Shown here in pieces: positions 7,078 through 14,432 of a DNA stretch of 14,432 nucleotides (positions within the stretch are counted from its first letter, which is position 1; every line of letters begins with the position of its first letter). Source of the stretch: Lachnospiraceae bacterium (GTDB lineage Bacteria > Bacillota_A > Clostridia > Lachnospirales > Lachnospiraceae); the NCBI GenBank assembly GCA_016287765.1, contig JAEEWS010000053.1:1-14432 (forward strand), read 5' to 3'. The position numbers and the translations under genes were made by a program. Below the pieces are notes generated by a model. It worked only from the letters and a program-made list of their open reading frames with translations. It made no database searches and had not been told where the DNA came from.

Positions 7078-7489
7078 AGCTCTGTTCACAATAAACGCAG
7101 CGGTAGGTGCCTTTCTCCGGGTTTGTAAGTCTGAATCTGTGAGTAAGGCCCTGCTCGATGGTTGTGATGCATCTGGGATTCTTGCATTTGATGATGCCTT
7201 CTACGAATTCCGGCATACTGGGCTTTCTTTTTTCGACTATTTTTCCGTCTCTGATAACATCGATGGTGATATTGGGATCCATAACACCCAGCATATCAAA
7301 ATTCAGGGAATGCTCACCTTCTATTTTAATAATATCTTTTTTACCCATCTTTTTACTTTTTACATTTTTAATAAGGGCAACTTCGGTGTCAAGTTTGTCC
7401 AGACCCAGCCAGGTGTAGATCTCCATGCACTCGCCGGCCTTGATGTGATCCAGAACATATCCTTCGTTTAATCCGCTAATATTCAGCAT
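7064..7489 (-). CDS. pyrI: Aspartate carbamoyltransferase regulatory chain
   Basis: A 141-residue nucleotide-binding regulatory subunit of aspartate carbamoyltransferase, which tunes the first committed step of pyrimidine synthesis in response to CTP/UTP and ATP. The N-terminal part holds the allosteric domain, and the C-terminal part holds the zinc domain that contacts PyrB: C102-x4-C107 (CKNPRC) and C131-x2-C134 (CVYC). All four zinc cysteines are present. It is slightly shorter than the E. coli protein (about 153). It lies four bases after pyrB; its ribosome site AAAGGTG overlaps the pyrB stop, so expression is coupled. Bacillus-type PyrB works without PyrI, so this is the clostridial/enteric holoenzyme arrangement. 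Confidence 0.96.
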   Translation of the reverse strand: MLNISGLNEGYVLDHIKAGECMEIYTWLGLDKLDTEVALIKNVKSKKMGKKDIIKIEGEHSLNFDMLGVMDPNITIDVIRDGKIVEKRKPSMPEFVEGIIKCKNPRCITTIEQGLTHRFRLTNPEKGTYRCVYCEQSFKKR

Positions 7490-7493
7490 ATTA

Positions 7494-8426
7494 TCACCTT
7501 TCTACCTTTCCGGCCTCACGAAGAAGCGTGAGGATCAAAGCCATTCTTATATATACACCCAATTCTGCCTGCTTAAAATAGACTGCTCTGGGGTCATTAT
7601 CCACCTCTGTGGAGATCTCGTTTACTCTGGGAAGGGGATGCATTACCAGCATATCTTCTCTCGCCAGTGCCATCTTGTCCTTATCCAGAATGAAACTGTC
7701 CTTTAAGCGGATATAATCTTCTTCGTTAAAGAAACGTTCTCTTTGAACTCTGGTCATGTAGAGAATGTCAAGCTTCGGCATTACTTCTTCCAGTTTGTTT
7801 ACTTCTTCATATTCTATACCCTTGGCATCAAGGATCTCTGTCCTTAAATAATTGGGGATCTTAAGTTCTTCGGGAGAAATAAGGATAAATTTGATACCGG
7901 TGTAACGGGACATGGCGGTGATCAGGGAGTGGACTGTACGACCGAATTTAAGATCGCCGCAGCATCCGATGGTGAGATTGTTCAGACGGCCCTTGAGCTG
8001 GCTGATGGTGAAAAGATCTGTGAGAGTCTGGGTAGGGTGGTTATGGCCACCGTCTCCGGCGTTGATAACAGGTATGCTTGAATGCATGGCTGCTACCTGA
8101 GGAGCACCTTCCTTGGGATGTCTCATGGCGCATATATCTGCGTAAGAGGAGATGACGCGAATGGTATCCGCTACGCTTTCACCTTTGGCTGCAGAGGAAG
8201 AATCGGCAGAAGAAAAACCAAGAACACTGCCCCCGAGATTAAGCATTGCGGCTTCAAAACTTAAACGGGTGCGGGTACTTGGTTCATAGAATAAAGTAGC
8301 TATTTTCTTTCCTTTACAAATTGATGAATAATCGGCGGGATGAGAATACATATCCTTTGCGAGAGTGATAAGATCTTCGAGCTCATTGACCGTAAGGTCC
8401 TGAGGGCTGATAACGTGTCTTAGCAT
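7494..8426 (-). CDS. pyrB: Aspartate carbamoyltransferase catalytic chain
   Basis: A 310-residue enzyme joining carbamoyl phosphate and L-aspartate to make N-carbamoyl-L-aspartate. The motifs are intact: STRTR (50-54, carbamoyl phosphate site), the 80s-loop lysine K81 in SAAKGES, MRHPKEG (101-107), HNHPTQ (128-133) and HPLPR (263-267). The start is the ATG at 8426, because AGGAGG sits five bases upstream and the protein then begins MLRHVIS, as is usual for the family. A longer frame from TTG at 8483 would swallow that ribosome site. It is followed by pyrI, so the product should be the allosteric PyrB-PyrI complex. Two promoter-like sequences precede it. Confidence 0.97.
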   Translation of the reverse strand: MLRHVISPQDLTVNELEDLITLAKDMYSHPADYSSICKGKKIATLFYEPSTRTRLSFEAAMLNLGGSVLGFSSADSSSAAKGESVADTIRVISSYADICAMRHPKEGAPQVAAMHSSIPVINAGDGGHNHPTQTLTDLFTISQLKGRLNNLTIGCCGDLKFGRTVHSLITAMSRYTGIKFILISPEELKIPNYLRTEILDAKGIEYEEVNKLEEVMPKLDILYMTRVQRERFFNEEDYIRLKDSFILDKDKMALAREDMLVMHPLPRVNEISTEVDNDPRAVYFKQAELGVYIRMALILTLLREAGKVER

Positions 8427-8496
8427 TTGTGCCTCCTGATAGTCGGGGAACTTAAAAACACTTTTGTTTTTTTGCTCCTCCAAACAAATTTTTTAC

Positions 8497-8525
8497 ATTC
8501 TACAATAACCCTTGAGGAAATACAA
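8497..8525 (-). promoter_or_regulatory. Predicted proximal promoter of pyrBI
   Basis: On the minus strand, TTGTAT (8525-8520), a 17-bp spacer and TAGAAT (8502-8497) form a promoter with a five-of-six -10 box but a weak -35. It leaves a leader of roughly 60-65 nt before the pyrB start. I see no terminator or attenuator hairpin and no PyrR-type stem-loop in that leader. Confidence 0.5.
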
Positions 8526-8551
8526 GAAGAAAATGAAATAAATTAGAAGAT

Positions 8552-8579
8552 ATTATAGGTGTCGAAATTTTAATCTAAA
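8552..8579 (-). promoter_or_regulatory. Possible distal promoter of pyrBI
   Basis: On the minus strand, TTTAGA (8579-8574), a 16-bp spacer and a perfect TATAAT (8557-8552). It lies within an AT-rich stretch, so a chance match is possible. Confidence 0.4.
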
Positions 8580-8608
8580 TTTTATCGGATTTATAGGATA
8601 AAAGATTT
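8577..8608. promoter_or_regulatory. Inverted repeat upstream of the importer operon
   Basis: TTTTATC (8580-8586) and GATAAAA (8597-8603) form a perfect 7-bp inverted repeat, with AAAT/ATTT flanks that pair if one G is bulged. It lies about 40 bases before the importer's first start codon, in a divergent region with no clear plus-strand -35/-10 pair. It could be an operator, but AT-rich DNA makes such repeats easily. Confidence 0.3.
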
Positions 8609-8639
8609 TTTATACAAGATTTATAATTGCAGGAGAGAT

Positions 8640-10145
8640 ATGAGTATTTTTTTACGGGAGGGAAAAGTGGATATTATCAAACAGAATTCAATATCACAGC
8701 CCGGGAAGCCATATAATTATCTGTATTGGTTACAAAGGGCAATGATACTCTTCAGTGTAGTCACTTTGTTCTTACCGGCGTTTTTTCCGGGGAGAATAAC
8801 CGACAAGATCAGTAAATATTGTTCCATCTTTACTGCCGCTGTTTCTTACAGCAACTTGACAGCAAATGTGGGTCTGGGCTTCAGATATATATCTGTTTTA
8901 ACCTTCAGACTGGTTCAGTTTTCCGGCATAGCGATAGTGGTCGGTGTAGCTGTGGCGGGTATCGGTGGCTGCATGTCTTTGGGAAATAACAAGATGCGTT
9001 TAAGAGGCGGTTTTTTCCCTATGATCGGTGCGGGCTTGATACTTTTGGGAGATGTCTTTGCAAGAGTATCTTTTACCAGATTCGATTCGGAACTTAAGGC
9101 TGCAGGAAAGAAACTGGGCCAGCTTGATCCCAAGTGGAGCCTTAATTTCTTCCTGGTTTTTGCCATCATCCTGTTTCTGATCTCGATCGTGCTGATCATT
9201 TCCGAGATCAAAAGGGAGAGAGAAGAGAAGATGGAAATGCAGGAAAAGTACAAGCTTTTCCTTTATATATTGCCTATATTGATGCTGGCCTTTATTTTCT
9301 CCTATCTGCCTCTTTGGGGCTGGAGATATGCCTTCTTTGATTATAAATCGGGAGCAGACCTGACGGCAGATAAATTTGTGGGCTTCAAGTGGTTCGGATA
9401 TCTTTTCAGCAGTGCGGTTACAAGAGCAGATATACTTCGTGTTTTAAAGAACACCCTTGTAATGTCATCCCTTGGTATCCTCACCAGCTGGCTGCCTGTG
9501 GCTTTTGCCATCTTCTTGTCGGAGATCAGGAGCACGGGCTTCAGAAAGTCTGTTCAGATACTGACTACCATACCCAACTTTATTTCCTGGGTATTGGTTT
9601 ATGCCATTGCTTTTGCCTTCTTTTCTACCGAAGGTTTCGTAAACGACCTTATAGAAACGGTTACCAAAGTGGCTGCAGATGCCAACTATCTCCAGAATGA
9701 CAATCTTTCCTGGATCAAGATGCTGGCATGGGGTACATGGAAGGGCCTGGGATGGAGCGCCATAATTTATATAGCCGCTATCTCCGGTGTGGATCAGAGC
9801 CTCTATGAAGCTGCAATGGTCGACGGGGCGGGAAGATTTAAGAGAATGTGGCACATTACGGTGCCGGCTCTTGTTCCCACCTATTGCGTAATGCTGATGC
9901 TCTCCATTGCCAACATTCTTTCCAACGGAATGGAGCAGTACCTGGTGTTCTCAAATCCCATAAACAAGAATACCCTGGAGGTTTTGGACCTGTATGTTTA
10001 TAACCTGGGTATTGTTAACAGTAACGGCGGTGCCATGATCCCTCTTTCAACGGTTGTTTCCATGGCTAAATCCTTGATAAGCGTATTCCTGCTCTTCGTA
10101 GCCAACAGCGTATCGAAGACTATACGTGGCGAGAATATAATCTAA
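8640..10145 (+). CDS. ABC sugar importer permease, LplB-like, extended N-terminus
   Basis: A 501-residue inner-membrane permease of the CUT1/LplB type. Residues 206-501 are the usual permease, starting LFLYILPILMLAF and SYLPLWGW. The ATPase-contact (EAA) loop, EAAMVDGAGRFKRMWHITVP, is at 390-409. Family members are normally about 300 residues, but here about 200 extra residues precede the core, with four further hydrophobic segments (about 29-50, 83-113, 123-141, 168-189) and a charged linker (189-204). The ATG at 8640 follows AGGAG at 8631-8635; a GTG at 8667 with GGGAGGG just upstream is a possible second start that would trim nine residues. It is first in a four-gene importer operon without an ATPase. 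Substrate unknown; oligosaccharide is likely by family. Confidence 0.88.
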   Translation: MSIFLREGKVDIIKQNSISQPGKPYNYLYWLQRAMILFSVVTLFLPAFFPGRITDKISKYCSIFTAAVSYSNLTANVGLGFRYISVLTFRLVQFSGIAIVVGVAVAGIGGCMSLGNNKMRLRGGFFPMIGAGLILLGDVFARVSFTRFDSELKAAGKKLGQLDPKWSLNFFLVFAIILFLISIVLIISEIKREREEKMEMQEKYKLFLYILPILMLAFIFSYLPLWGWRYAFFDYKSGADLTADKFVGFKWFGYLFSSAVTRADILRVLKNTLVMSSLGILTSWLPVAFAIFLSEIRSTGFRKSVQILTTIPNFISWVLVYAIAFAFFSTEGFVNDLIETVTKVAADANYLQNDNLSWIKMLAWGTWKGLGWSAIIYIAAISGVDQSLYEAAMVDGAGRFKRMWHITVPALVPTYCVMLMLSIANILSNGMEQYLVFSNPINKNTLEVLDLYVYNLGIVNSNGGAMIPLSTVVSMAKSLISVFLLFVANSVSKTIRGENII

Positions 10146-10159
10146 GGAGGGGGTGCATT

Positions 10160-11098
10160 ATGTCGGAAAAAAAGAAAAAAGCCAAGCGTGATTCAAGCTT
10201 TGGCTTGATCATTTATAAAGATACGGTGGGAGATAAGGTCTTTGATATCGTAAACGTAGTGTTTTTCACTTTGTTCATGATACTTTGCGTTTTCCCCTTC
10301 TATTACCTCTTTATCAATACCATATCCAATAACGATCTGGTAAACAGAGGTATGATAACCTTTATTCCCCGGGGCATACATTTTAACAACTACCTTTCAC
10401 TTCTTAATGTTACAGGTCTGGGACAGTCCTTTACGGTAACCATCCTCCGTACAATAATCGGTACCGCGCTCATGGTGGCCATCTCCGGTTTTGCGGGCTA
10501 CATAGTTACCAAGCAGCACATGTGGAAGAGAAAGATATGGTACAGAATGATCGTTATCACCATGTACTTTAATGCGGGACTCATCCCCTGGTATTTGAAC
10601 ATGCTGATGCTGGGACTTACCAATTCCTTCTGGGCATACATCATCCCCGGAATGGTAGCACCCTATAACATTATCCTGGTCAAGACCTATGTGGAATCTA
10701 TCTCTCCCGAACTTGAGGAGAGTGCTTTACTGGACGGAGCCACTACCATGCAGGTATTTACCCGCATCATCTGGCCACTTTCAAAACCCATTCTGGCAAC
10801 CATTGCCATTTTCGGCGCGGTAGGTAACTGGAACTCCTTCCAGGATTCCCTTTTGCTCATGAATGATGCCAGCCTTTTCACTTTGCAGCACAGGTTGTAC
10901 ATTTACCTGAACCAAACAACGGACCTTGGATCCCTTATGGATTCGGCTATGGCAAACAGAATTGCTTCCGGAACCCTTTCCAACAGGATCATAAAATATA
11001 CCATATCAATGGTTACGGTCATTCCCATCCTTCTTGTTTATCCTTTTATGCAGCGCTACTTTGTTAAGGGCATCATGCTTGGCGCAGTAAAGGGTTGA
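10160..11098 (+). CDS. ABC sugar importer permease, YtcP-like
   Basis: The second membrane subunit, 312 residues, a normal length. Six membrane segments are expected (about 28-54, 91-114, 128-150, 157-172, 211-225, 279-296). The EAA loop is ELEESALLDGATTMQVFTRI (184-203) ending in WPLSKP, where it docks to the ATPase. The basic N-terminus (KKKKAKR, 4-10) is cytoplasmic. AAGGAGGGGG at 10144-10153 supports the start. It lies 14 bases after the first permease gene and 37 before the binding-protein gene, so it belongs to the same operon. LplB/YtcP pairs typically serve complex carbohydrates with a LipO-type binding protein, which is what follows. Confidence 0.93.
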   Translation: MSEKKKKAKRDSSFGLIIYKDTVGDKVFDIVNVVFFTLFMILCVFPFYYLFINTISNNDLVNRGMITFIPRGIHFNNYLSLLNVTGLGQSFTVTILRTIIGTALMVAISGFAGYIVTKQHMWKRKIWYRMIVITMYFNAGLIPWYLNMLMLGLTNSFWAYIIPGMVAPYNIILVKTYVESISPELEESALLDGATTMQVFTRIIWPLSKPILATIAIFGAVGNWNSFQDSLLLMNDASLFTLQHRLYIYLNQTTDLGSLMDSAMANRIASGTLSNRIIKYTISMVTVIPILLVYPFMQRYFVKGIMLGAVKG

Positions 11099-11135
11099 TG
11101 AAGAGAATAGGAAAAGGAGAAAGAGAGGAGAAAAA

Positions 11136-12899
11136 ATGAAGAAAAAAGTTTTGAGCCTGGTAATGGCTGCGGCTATGGTCTTGTCACTTGCGGGTTGTGG
11201 TGACAAAGCAACCAATACCAACGGAGGCGGTGGTTCAGGAGCAGGAAGTTCTACTACCAAGAAAAAGAACGAAGAGCCTATAACCATCACAGTCTTTTCT
11301 GAACTGGCCAACTACTCCGGCATACAGGGAGGATGGAGTGCAGCCCTTCTTGAAGACAAATTCAATGTTAAACTCAATATTATCCCCGAGGCCGAAGGCA
11401 CCTATGAGACAAGAGTCGAAGCAGGTAATCTGGGCGACATAGTGGTTTGGGGAAGTGACGGAGCAAACTATCAAAATGCCGTTAATCTGGGACTTCTCTA
11501 TGACTGGGAAGAGGATGACCTTTTAAAGGAATACGGTCCCTACATAAATGAGCACATGAAGTCGGCTCTTGAAAACAACAGAAAGATATCCGGAGACGGA
11601 ACCAAGATCTATGGCTTCGGTCATTCCGTAGCACCCAGTGCCGATTCTCATTCCGCATTCTTCTATACCTGGGATATCAGATGGGATCTTTACAAGCAGC
11701 TGGGTTATCCCAAGGTAAACAACATGGACGATCTTTTTAATGTTCTTGTAAAGATGAAGGAGATCTGTCCCACTGATGAAGCCGGAGAGCCCACCTATGC
11801 CTTATCCATGTGGCCCGATTGGGACGGAGATATGTGCATGTATGTTAAGTGCATAGCTACGACTTATTATGGATATGACGGAGATCTGGGCCTCGGACAT
11901 TATGATGCCAAGAACGGTAATTTCTATGGCGCCCTTGATGACAACAGTCCTTATCTTCAGATGTTGGAGTGGACAAACAGACTTTACAGAGCAGGGCTCA
12001 TCGATCCCGATTCCATGTCTCAGACCTATAATGACATGGCTGAAAAGCTGGCAAACGGCGGTGTATTCTTCTCTGTATTTAACTATGCGGGACGTTCCGG
12101 TTACAACACTCTGGAGCATCTGAACGAGGGCAAGATGATGTTCTCCCTTTGCCCTACAGAGGCTCACACTCCCGTTGCGGGCATGAACCCTTACGGCGGA
12201 AGCAGGATATGGTCCATCGGTGCCAATACCATGTATCCCGAACTTTGCATGGATATCATCAACTGGCTTGCTACCCCTGACGGAGCTATGACCACCTGGT
12301 ACGGTCCCAGAGGACTTACCTGGGATTATGATGAAGAAGGCTGGATCTACCTTACCGAACTTGGTGAGAAGACAAACGCAGATTCAAACTATGATATGGC
12401 AGGTGTAACCTATGTATCTCCCGAAACCGGCAAGGAATATGCCCTTTCCGGAACATTCAATGACGGATGCATACAGATAAACAACGTTACATGGGATAAT
12501 GCGGCAGTAAACCTGGATTCCAAGCATGGTGAGACCTATGACAAGGATACCTGGAAGACTCAGCTGGAAAAGAATTTCACTTCCATCCAGCAGGATTGGG
12601 TAAATTATACAGGTTGCAATACCACTCAGGAGTACTTCGAGAAAACAGATTACTATCTGCAGCCTGCAACAAGAGGATATGTATCTCCCGAAAAATCTGC
12701 CGAACTTGAAACCGTTTGGTCTCAGGTAACGGATTGCCTTACCCAGTATTCCTGGAATGCCATTTATGCTCAGTCCGAAGCAGAGTATAAGTACATAGTT
12801 AAAGAAATGATCAAGAAGTGCAAGGCCTATGGTTACGATCAGTGCCTTGCATGGAGTAAAGAAGCCGCTAAGGCTAAATTTGCCGCACAGATACAGTAA
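11136..12899 (+). CDS. Extracellular sugar-binding lipoprotein (LipO-like)
   Basis: A 587-residue solute-binding lipoprotein, the capture subunit of the importer. The signal peptide MKKKVLSLVMAAAMVLS is followed by the lipobox LAGC with the lipidated cysteine at 21, then a Gly/Ser/Thr linker (22-43) that tethers the domain to the membrane. The mature domain starts near EEPITITVFSEL. It is rich in Trp and Tyr (for example AGMNPYGGSRIWSIGAN, WNAIYAQSEAEYKYI), as expected for stacking on sugar rings. Length and layout match the large binding proteins that pair with LplB/YtcP permeases. GAGGAG at 11125-11130 lies five bases before the ATG, in a purine-rich tract. The substrate cannot be read from sequence. 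Confidence 0.92.
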   Translation: MKKKVLSLVMAAAMVLSLAGCGDKATNTNGGGGSGAGSSTTKKKNEEPITITVFSELANYSGIQGGWSAALLEDKFNVKLNIIPEAEGTYETRVEAGNLGDIVVWGSDGANYQNAVNLGLLYDWEEDDLLKEYGPYINEHMKSALENNRKISGDGTKIYGFGHSVAPSADSHSAFFYTWDIRWDLYKQLGYPKVNNMDDLFNVLVKMKEICPTDEAGEPTYALSMWPDWDGDMCMYVKCIATTYYGYDGDLGLGHYDAKNGNFYGALDDNSPYLQMLEWTNRLYRAGLIDPDSMSQTYNDMAEKLANGGVFFSVFNYAGRSGYNTLEHLNEGKMMFSLCPTEAHTPVAGMNPYGGSRIWSIGANTMYPELCMDIINWLATPDGAMTTWYGPRGLTWDYDEEGWIYLTELGEKTNADSNYDMAGVTYVSPETGKEYALSGTFNDGCIQINNVTWDNAAVNLDSKHGETYDKDTWKTQLEKNFTSIQQDWVNYTGCNTTQEYFEKTDYYLQPATRGYVSPEKSAELETVWSQVTDCLTQYSWNAIYAQSEAEYKYIVKEMIKKCKAYGYDQCLAWSKEAAKAKFAAQIQ

Positions 12900-12931
12900 C
12901 AGCCTTTAAGTATTAGGAGACCAAAAGGTAA

Positions 12932-13594
12932 ATGAAGAATCTTTTCGGTATAAACAGCAAATTCATAGAGTTCATGAATACCATAGCTGATGTGGCGGTT
13001 TTAAACTTCTGCTTTTTGATAGGATGTATTCCCATCGTGACAGCGGGAACCTCTATAATAGCGGCATTTAATGTGGCTCTTAAGATATATGATGCCAGAG
13101 ACAACCATGTGTTCAAGCAATTTTGGAAGGCATATTGGGAAAATCTGAAGCACGGTATTCCTTTGACCTTTTTCTTTGGCATTATAATGTACGGTCTGTG
13201 GCTGGATTTCCAGCTCTTTGAGGCAGTGGAAGGAAATCCTGTTTACTTCCTTATGATCGGGATCGTTGTTTTTGCTGTTATGCTTCTTCATATGATCTAT
13301 ATCTTCCCTTTGGAAGCAAGATACGAGGGAAGCTTGATGCAAAATTTAAGAAACGCAAGAAAGATCGGTGTAAGGTTCTTTACCAAGACCCTCCTGATCA
13401 TAGTACTGTGGATGGTGGAGATCCTGCTTTTCTACGGAGTTAATGATATTCTTTTTGTCATAGGCTGTGTCATCGGTCCCATGACTCTTATCATGACGGA
13501 TGCAGGCATAGTTCTTCCCGTCTTCAAGGAACTGGAACGTGAACAACGGGCGGGAGAAGACGGAGAGGAATTCAATTCTTCACCAGATAATTAA
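12932..13594 (+). CDS. YesL family (DUF624) membrane protein
   Basis: A 220-residue membrane protein of the YesL/DUF624 family, with the typical N-terminal motif LNFCFLIGCIPIVTAGTS (24-41) and further hydrophobic segments at about 75-92, 103-126, 150-170 and 172-192. The charged C-terminal tail is cytoplasmic. Such genes usually sit beside LplB/YtcP/LipO importers or rhamnogalacturonan loci; the biochemical role is not established, though an accessory role in transport is commonly supposed. It follows the binding-protein gene by 32 bases. AGGAG at 12915-12919 is 12 bases from the ATG, longer than ideal, and AAAGG at 12924-12928 is nearer, so translation may be weaker than for the upstream genes. 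Confidence 0.88.
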   Translation: MKNLFGINSKFIEFMNTIADVAVLNFCFLIGCIPIVTAGTSIIAAFNVALKIYDARDNHVFKQFWKAYWENLKHGIPLTFFFGIIMYGLWLDFQLFEAVEGNPVYFLMIGIVVFAVMLLHMIYIFPLEARYEGSLMQNLRNARKIGVRFFTKTLLIIVLWMVEILLFYGVNDILFVIGCVIGPMTLIMTDAGIVLPVFKELEREQRAGEDGEEFNSSPDN

Positions 13595-13622
13595 ACAGCT
13601 TACAAGATACAACCCCCAAAAT

Positions 13623-13655
13623 AATGACCAAAGCCTTGTGCTTTGGCCATTTTTT
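13623..13655 (+). terminator. Rho-independent terminator of the importer operon
   Basis: A 12-base stem, AATGACCAAAGC (13623-13634) with GCTTTGGCCATT (13640-13651), has one mismatch and a five-base loop and runs into six T (13650-13655). Confidence 0.88.
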
Positions 13656-13673
13656 ATTGCTTTTTCGGAGCTG

Positions 13674-13720
13674 AAAGGGGATTTTATTGTGCGAAATGCA
13701 CAATTTTGAGGCCTTTTTTT
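13674..13720 (+). terminator. Second hairpin with T run, possible back-up terminator
   Basis: A perfect inner stem, ATTGTGC (13686-13692) with GCACAAT (13698-13704), and an outer stem, AAAGG (13674-13678) with CCTTT (13712-13716), share one centre at 13695 across an unpaired internal loop. Seven T at 13714-13720 follow. It looks like a second terminator 20 bases after the first. The inner palindrome alone could also be a protein-binding site just upstream of the next promoter. Confidence 0.5.
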
Positions 13721-13734
13721 CTACATATAGAATA

Positions 13735-13763
13735 TTGCCACCAAAAAATATTTGTTTTATAAT
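13735..13763 (+). promoter_or_regulatory. Strong predicted promoter of the SH3b-protein gene
   Basis: TTGCCA (13735-13740), a 17-bp spacer and a perfect TATAAT (13758-13763), 42 bases before the ATG. It is framed by an imperfect inverted repeat (TTGCC at 13735-13739, CCAAAAA at 13741-13747; TTTTTGGCAA at 13763-13772) that spans the whole promoter and could bind a regulator. Confidence 0.8.
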
Positions 13764-13805
13764 TTTTGGCAAGTTTCAATCAATTCTTTTAACATAGGGG
13801 GAAGT

Positions 13806-14432
13806 ATGGAAGAAGAAAAAGAAAAAGGCGGCGGTTGTTTTATTATAGCCGCGGTAATACTGGTTGTGATCGCCCTATTGGTAATAGGGATAATCTTTTT
13901 TGCGCGAAAAACTATTTATACTACCCGTAATGGACCCGTTTATTACACAACGACTTCCGGTGGACAGACAACTGTAATTGTGAATGGAAACGGAACGGTT
14001 AAACCTACGGCTGCTATCGCAACAGCGACGCATACGGTTACACCAACGGATACTCCGACACCTACAGCGGCACCTATAGTTACGGATACTCCGACACCTA
14101 CAACGACGCCAACAGCTACGGATACTCCGGCGCCTACACCTACAAGCAACCCCCTTGAATCCTCGGCAGGCTCGGATTCAGAGCAGGGCATTGCCAGGCC
14201 CACACCTACTCCCGATCCGATAACAGTGGTATCAGACAATGTGTGGACGACCGGGAAGGCTGTTATAAGAAGTGAAGCAGGTAAGGATGCAGGACTTGAA
14301 TTAACTACTGTAGAGAGCGGAGAGAAGTTACATAGGACGGGAAAGCATAAAGACGGATACTCAAGGGTTGAGTACAAGGGATACGAAGGTTTTATCAGTA
14401 ATAAGCTGATAAGTGAGGTGCAGCCTACAAGC
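13806..14432 (+). CDS. Membrane-anchored SH3b protein with Thr/Pro stalk, partial
   Basis: An open frame runs from ATG 13806 to the window end without a stop (209 codons seen). AGGGGG at 13796-13801 is the ribosome site. The order is: a charged N-terminus MEEEKEKGGG, one membrane helix (11-32) followed by ARK (probably an uncleaved anchor with the rest outside), a Thr/Ser/Gly-rich segment, a Thr/Pro stalk (66-139) with three 12-residue repeats (TDTPTPT...), and an SH3b-like domain (about 143-205) with the typical IRSEAG, SGEKLHRTGKHKDGYSRVEY and GYEGFISNKLI. Such domains often bind peptidoglycan, so a cell-wall role is likely. The QPTS at the cut suggests another linker and perhaps an additional domain beyond the window. 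A catalytic domain may be missing from view. Confidence 0.85.
   Translation, partial: MEEEKEKGGGCFIIAAVILVVIALLVIGIIFFARKTIYTTRNGPVYYTTTSGGQTTVIVNGNGTVKPTAAIATATHTVTPTDTPTPTAAPIVTDTPTPTTTPTATDTPAPTPTSNPLESSAGSDSEQGIARPTPTPDPITVVSDNVWTTGKAVIRSEAGKDAGLELTTVESGEKLHRTGKHKDGYSRVEYKGYEGFISNKLISEVQPTS
14046..14153 (+). repeat. Three 36-bp tandem repeats coding the Thr/Pro stalk
   Basis: The unit begins ACGGATACTCCG at 14046, 14082 and 14118, exactly 36 bp apart. The first two copies share 21 identical bases; the third differs by one base in the same stretch. Each encodes a 12-residue TDTPxPT repeat. The nucleotide identity suggests recent duplication. Confidence 0.85.

Noticed and set aside
7040..7471. 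Plus-strand frame of 143 codons across pyrI
   Set aside because: It overlaps the well-supported zinc-binding PyrI frame and has no ribosome site or recognisable features.
8433..8462. Short GTG-started leader peptide overlapping the pyrB start, like a UTP-sensitive attenuator
   Set aside because: The GGAGGAG upstream is too far from the GTG, and no terminator hairpin lies between it and pyrB. Nothing supports attenuation.
8427..8483. N-terminal extension of PyrB from a TTG at 8483
   Set aside because: It would include the AGGAGG ribosome site of the ATG at 8426. The shorter protein begins and measures as the family does.
13943..14377. A 144-codon minus-strand frame with a Val/Gly repeat-like protein
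   Set aside because: It is the antisense shadow of the Thr/Pro repeat region. The plus-strand frame has a promoter, ribosome site, membrane helix and SH3b domain; this one has none.

Overview
The window looks like chromosomal DNA from an anaerobic, spore-lineage Firmicute, most likely a Lachnospiraceae member (Butyrivibrio/Roseburia-like). The evidence is moderate G+C, AGA/AGG-rich arginine codons, strong AGGAGG-type ribosome sites, a GH51 arabinofuranosidase, a YtfI/GerW sporulation pair, a clostridial-style pyrB-pyrI pair and an LplB/YtcP-type sugar importer with a YesL protein. Genus is inference; no rRNA or tRNA is present.

Layout. (1) 1-278 has no gene. It holds a possible terminator of an upstream gene, a striking nested palindrome of about 147 nt, a promoter and two further perfect palindromes just upstream of the arabinofuranosidase gene. 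(2) 279-1757 encodes an intracellular GH51 alpha-L-arabinofuranosidase. (3) 1860-3997 is a membrane-protein unit: a strong promoter, a CPBP/Abi glutamic protease, then a rhomboid-like protein that seems to lack the GxSG serine and ends in a zinc-ribbon-like module, closed by a good terminator. (4) 4029-7077 is a tightly packed four-gene unit: a 457-residue helical protein of unknown function, a 92-residue unknown protein, a YtfI-like DUF2953 protein and GerW/YtfJ. The first two junctions are stop/start overlaps and the third has a 2-nt gap. (5) 7064-8426, minus strand, is pyrB followed by pyrI, the catalytic and regulatory chains of aspartate carbamoyltransferase. The pyrI end overlaps the gerW end by 14 nt. 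(6) 8640-13594 is an ABC importer operon: a permease with an unusual N-terminal extension, a second permease, a lipoprotein binding protein and a YesL/DUF624 protein, followed by one or two hairpin terminators. No ATPase is encoded, so a shared ATPase elsewhere is expected. (7) 13735-14432 is a new transcription unit encoding a membrane-anchored protein with a Thr/Pro repeat stalk and an SH3b domain, cut by the window end.

Functionally, the arabinofuranosidase and the importer suggest use of plant-derived oligosaccharides, but the importer's substrate cannot be read from sequence. The least understood parts are the two unknown genes coupled to ytfI-gerW, the rhomboid-like/zinc-ribbon protein, the permease extension and the nested palindrome. 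I found no CRISPR array, transposase, phage gene or tRNA.
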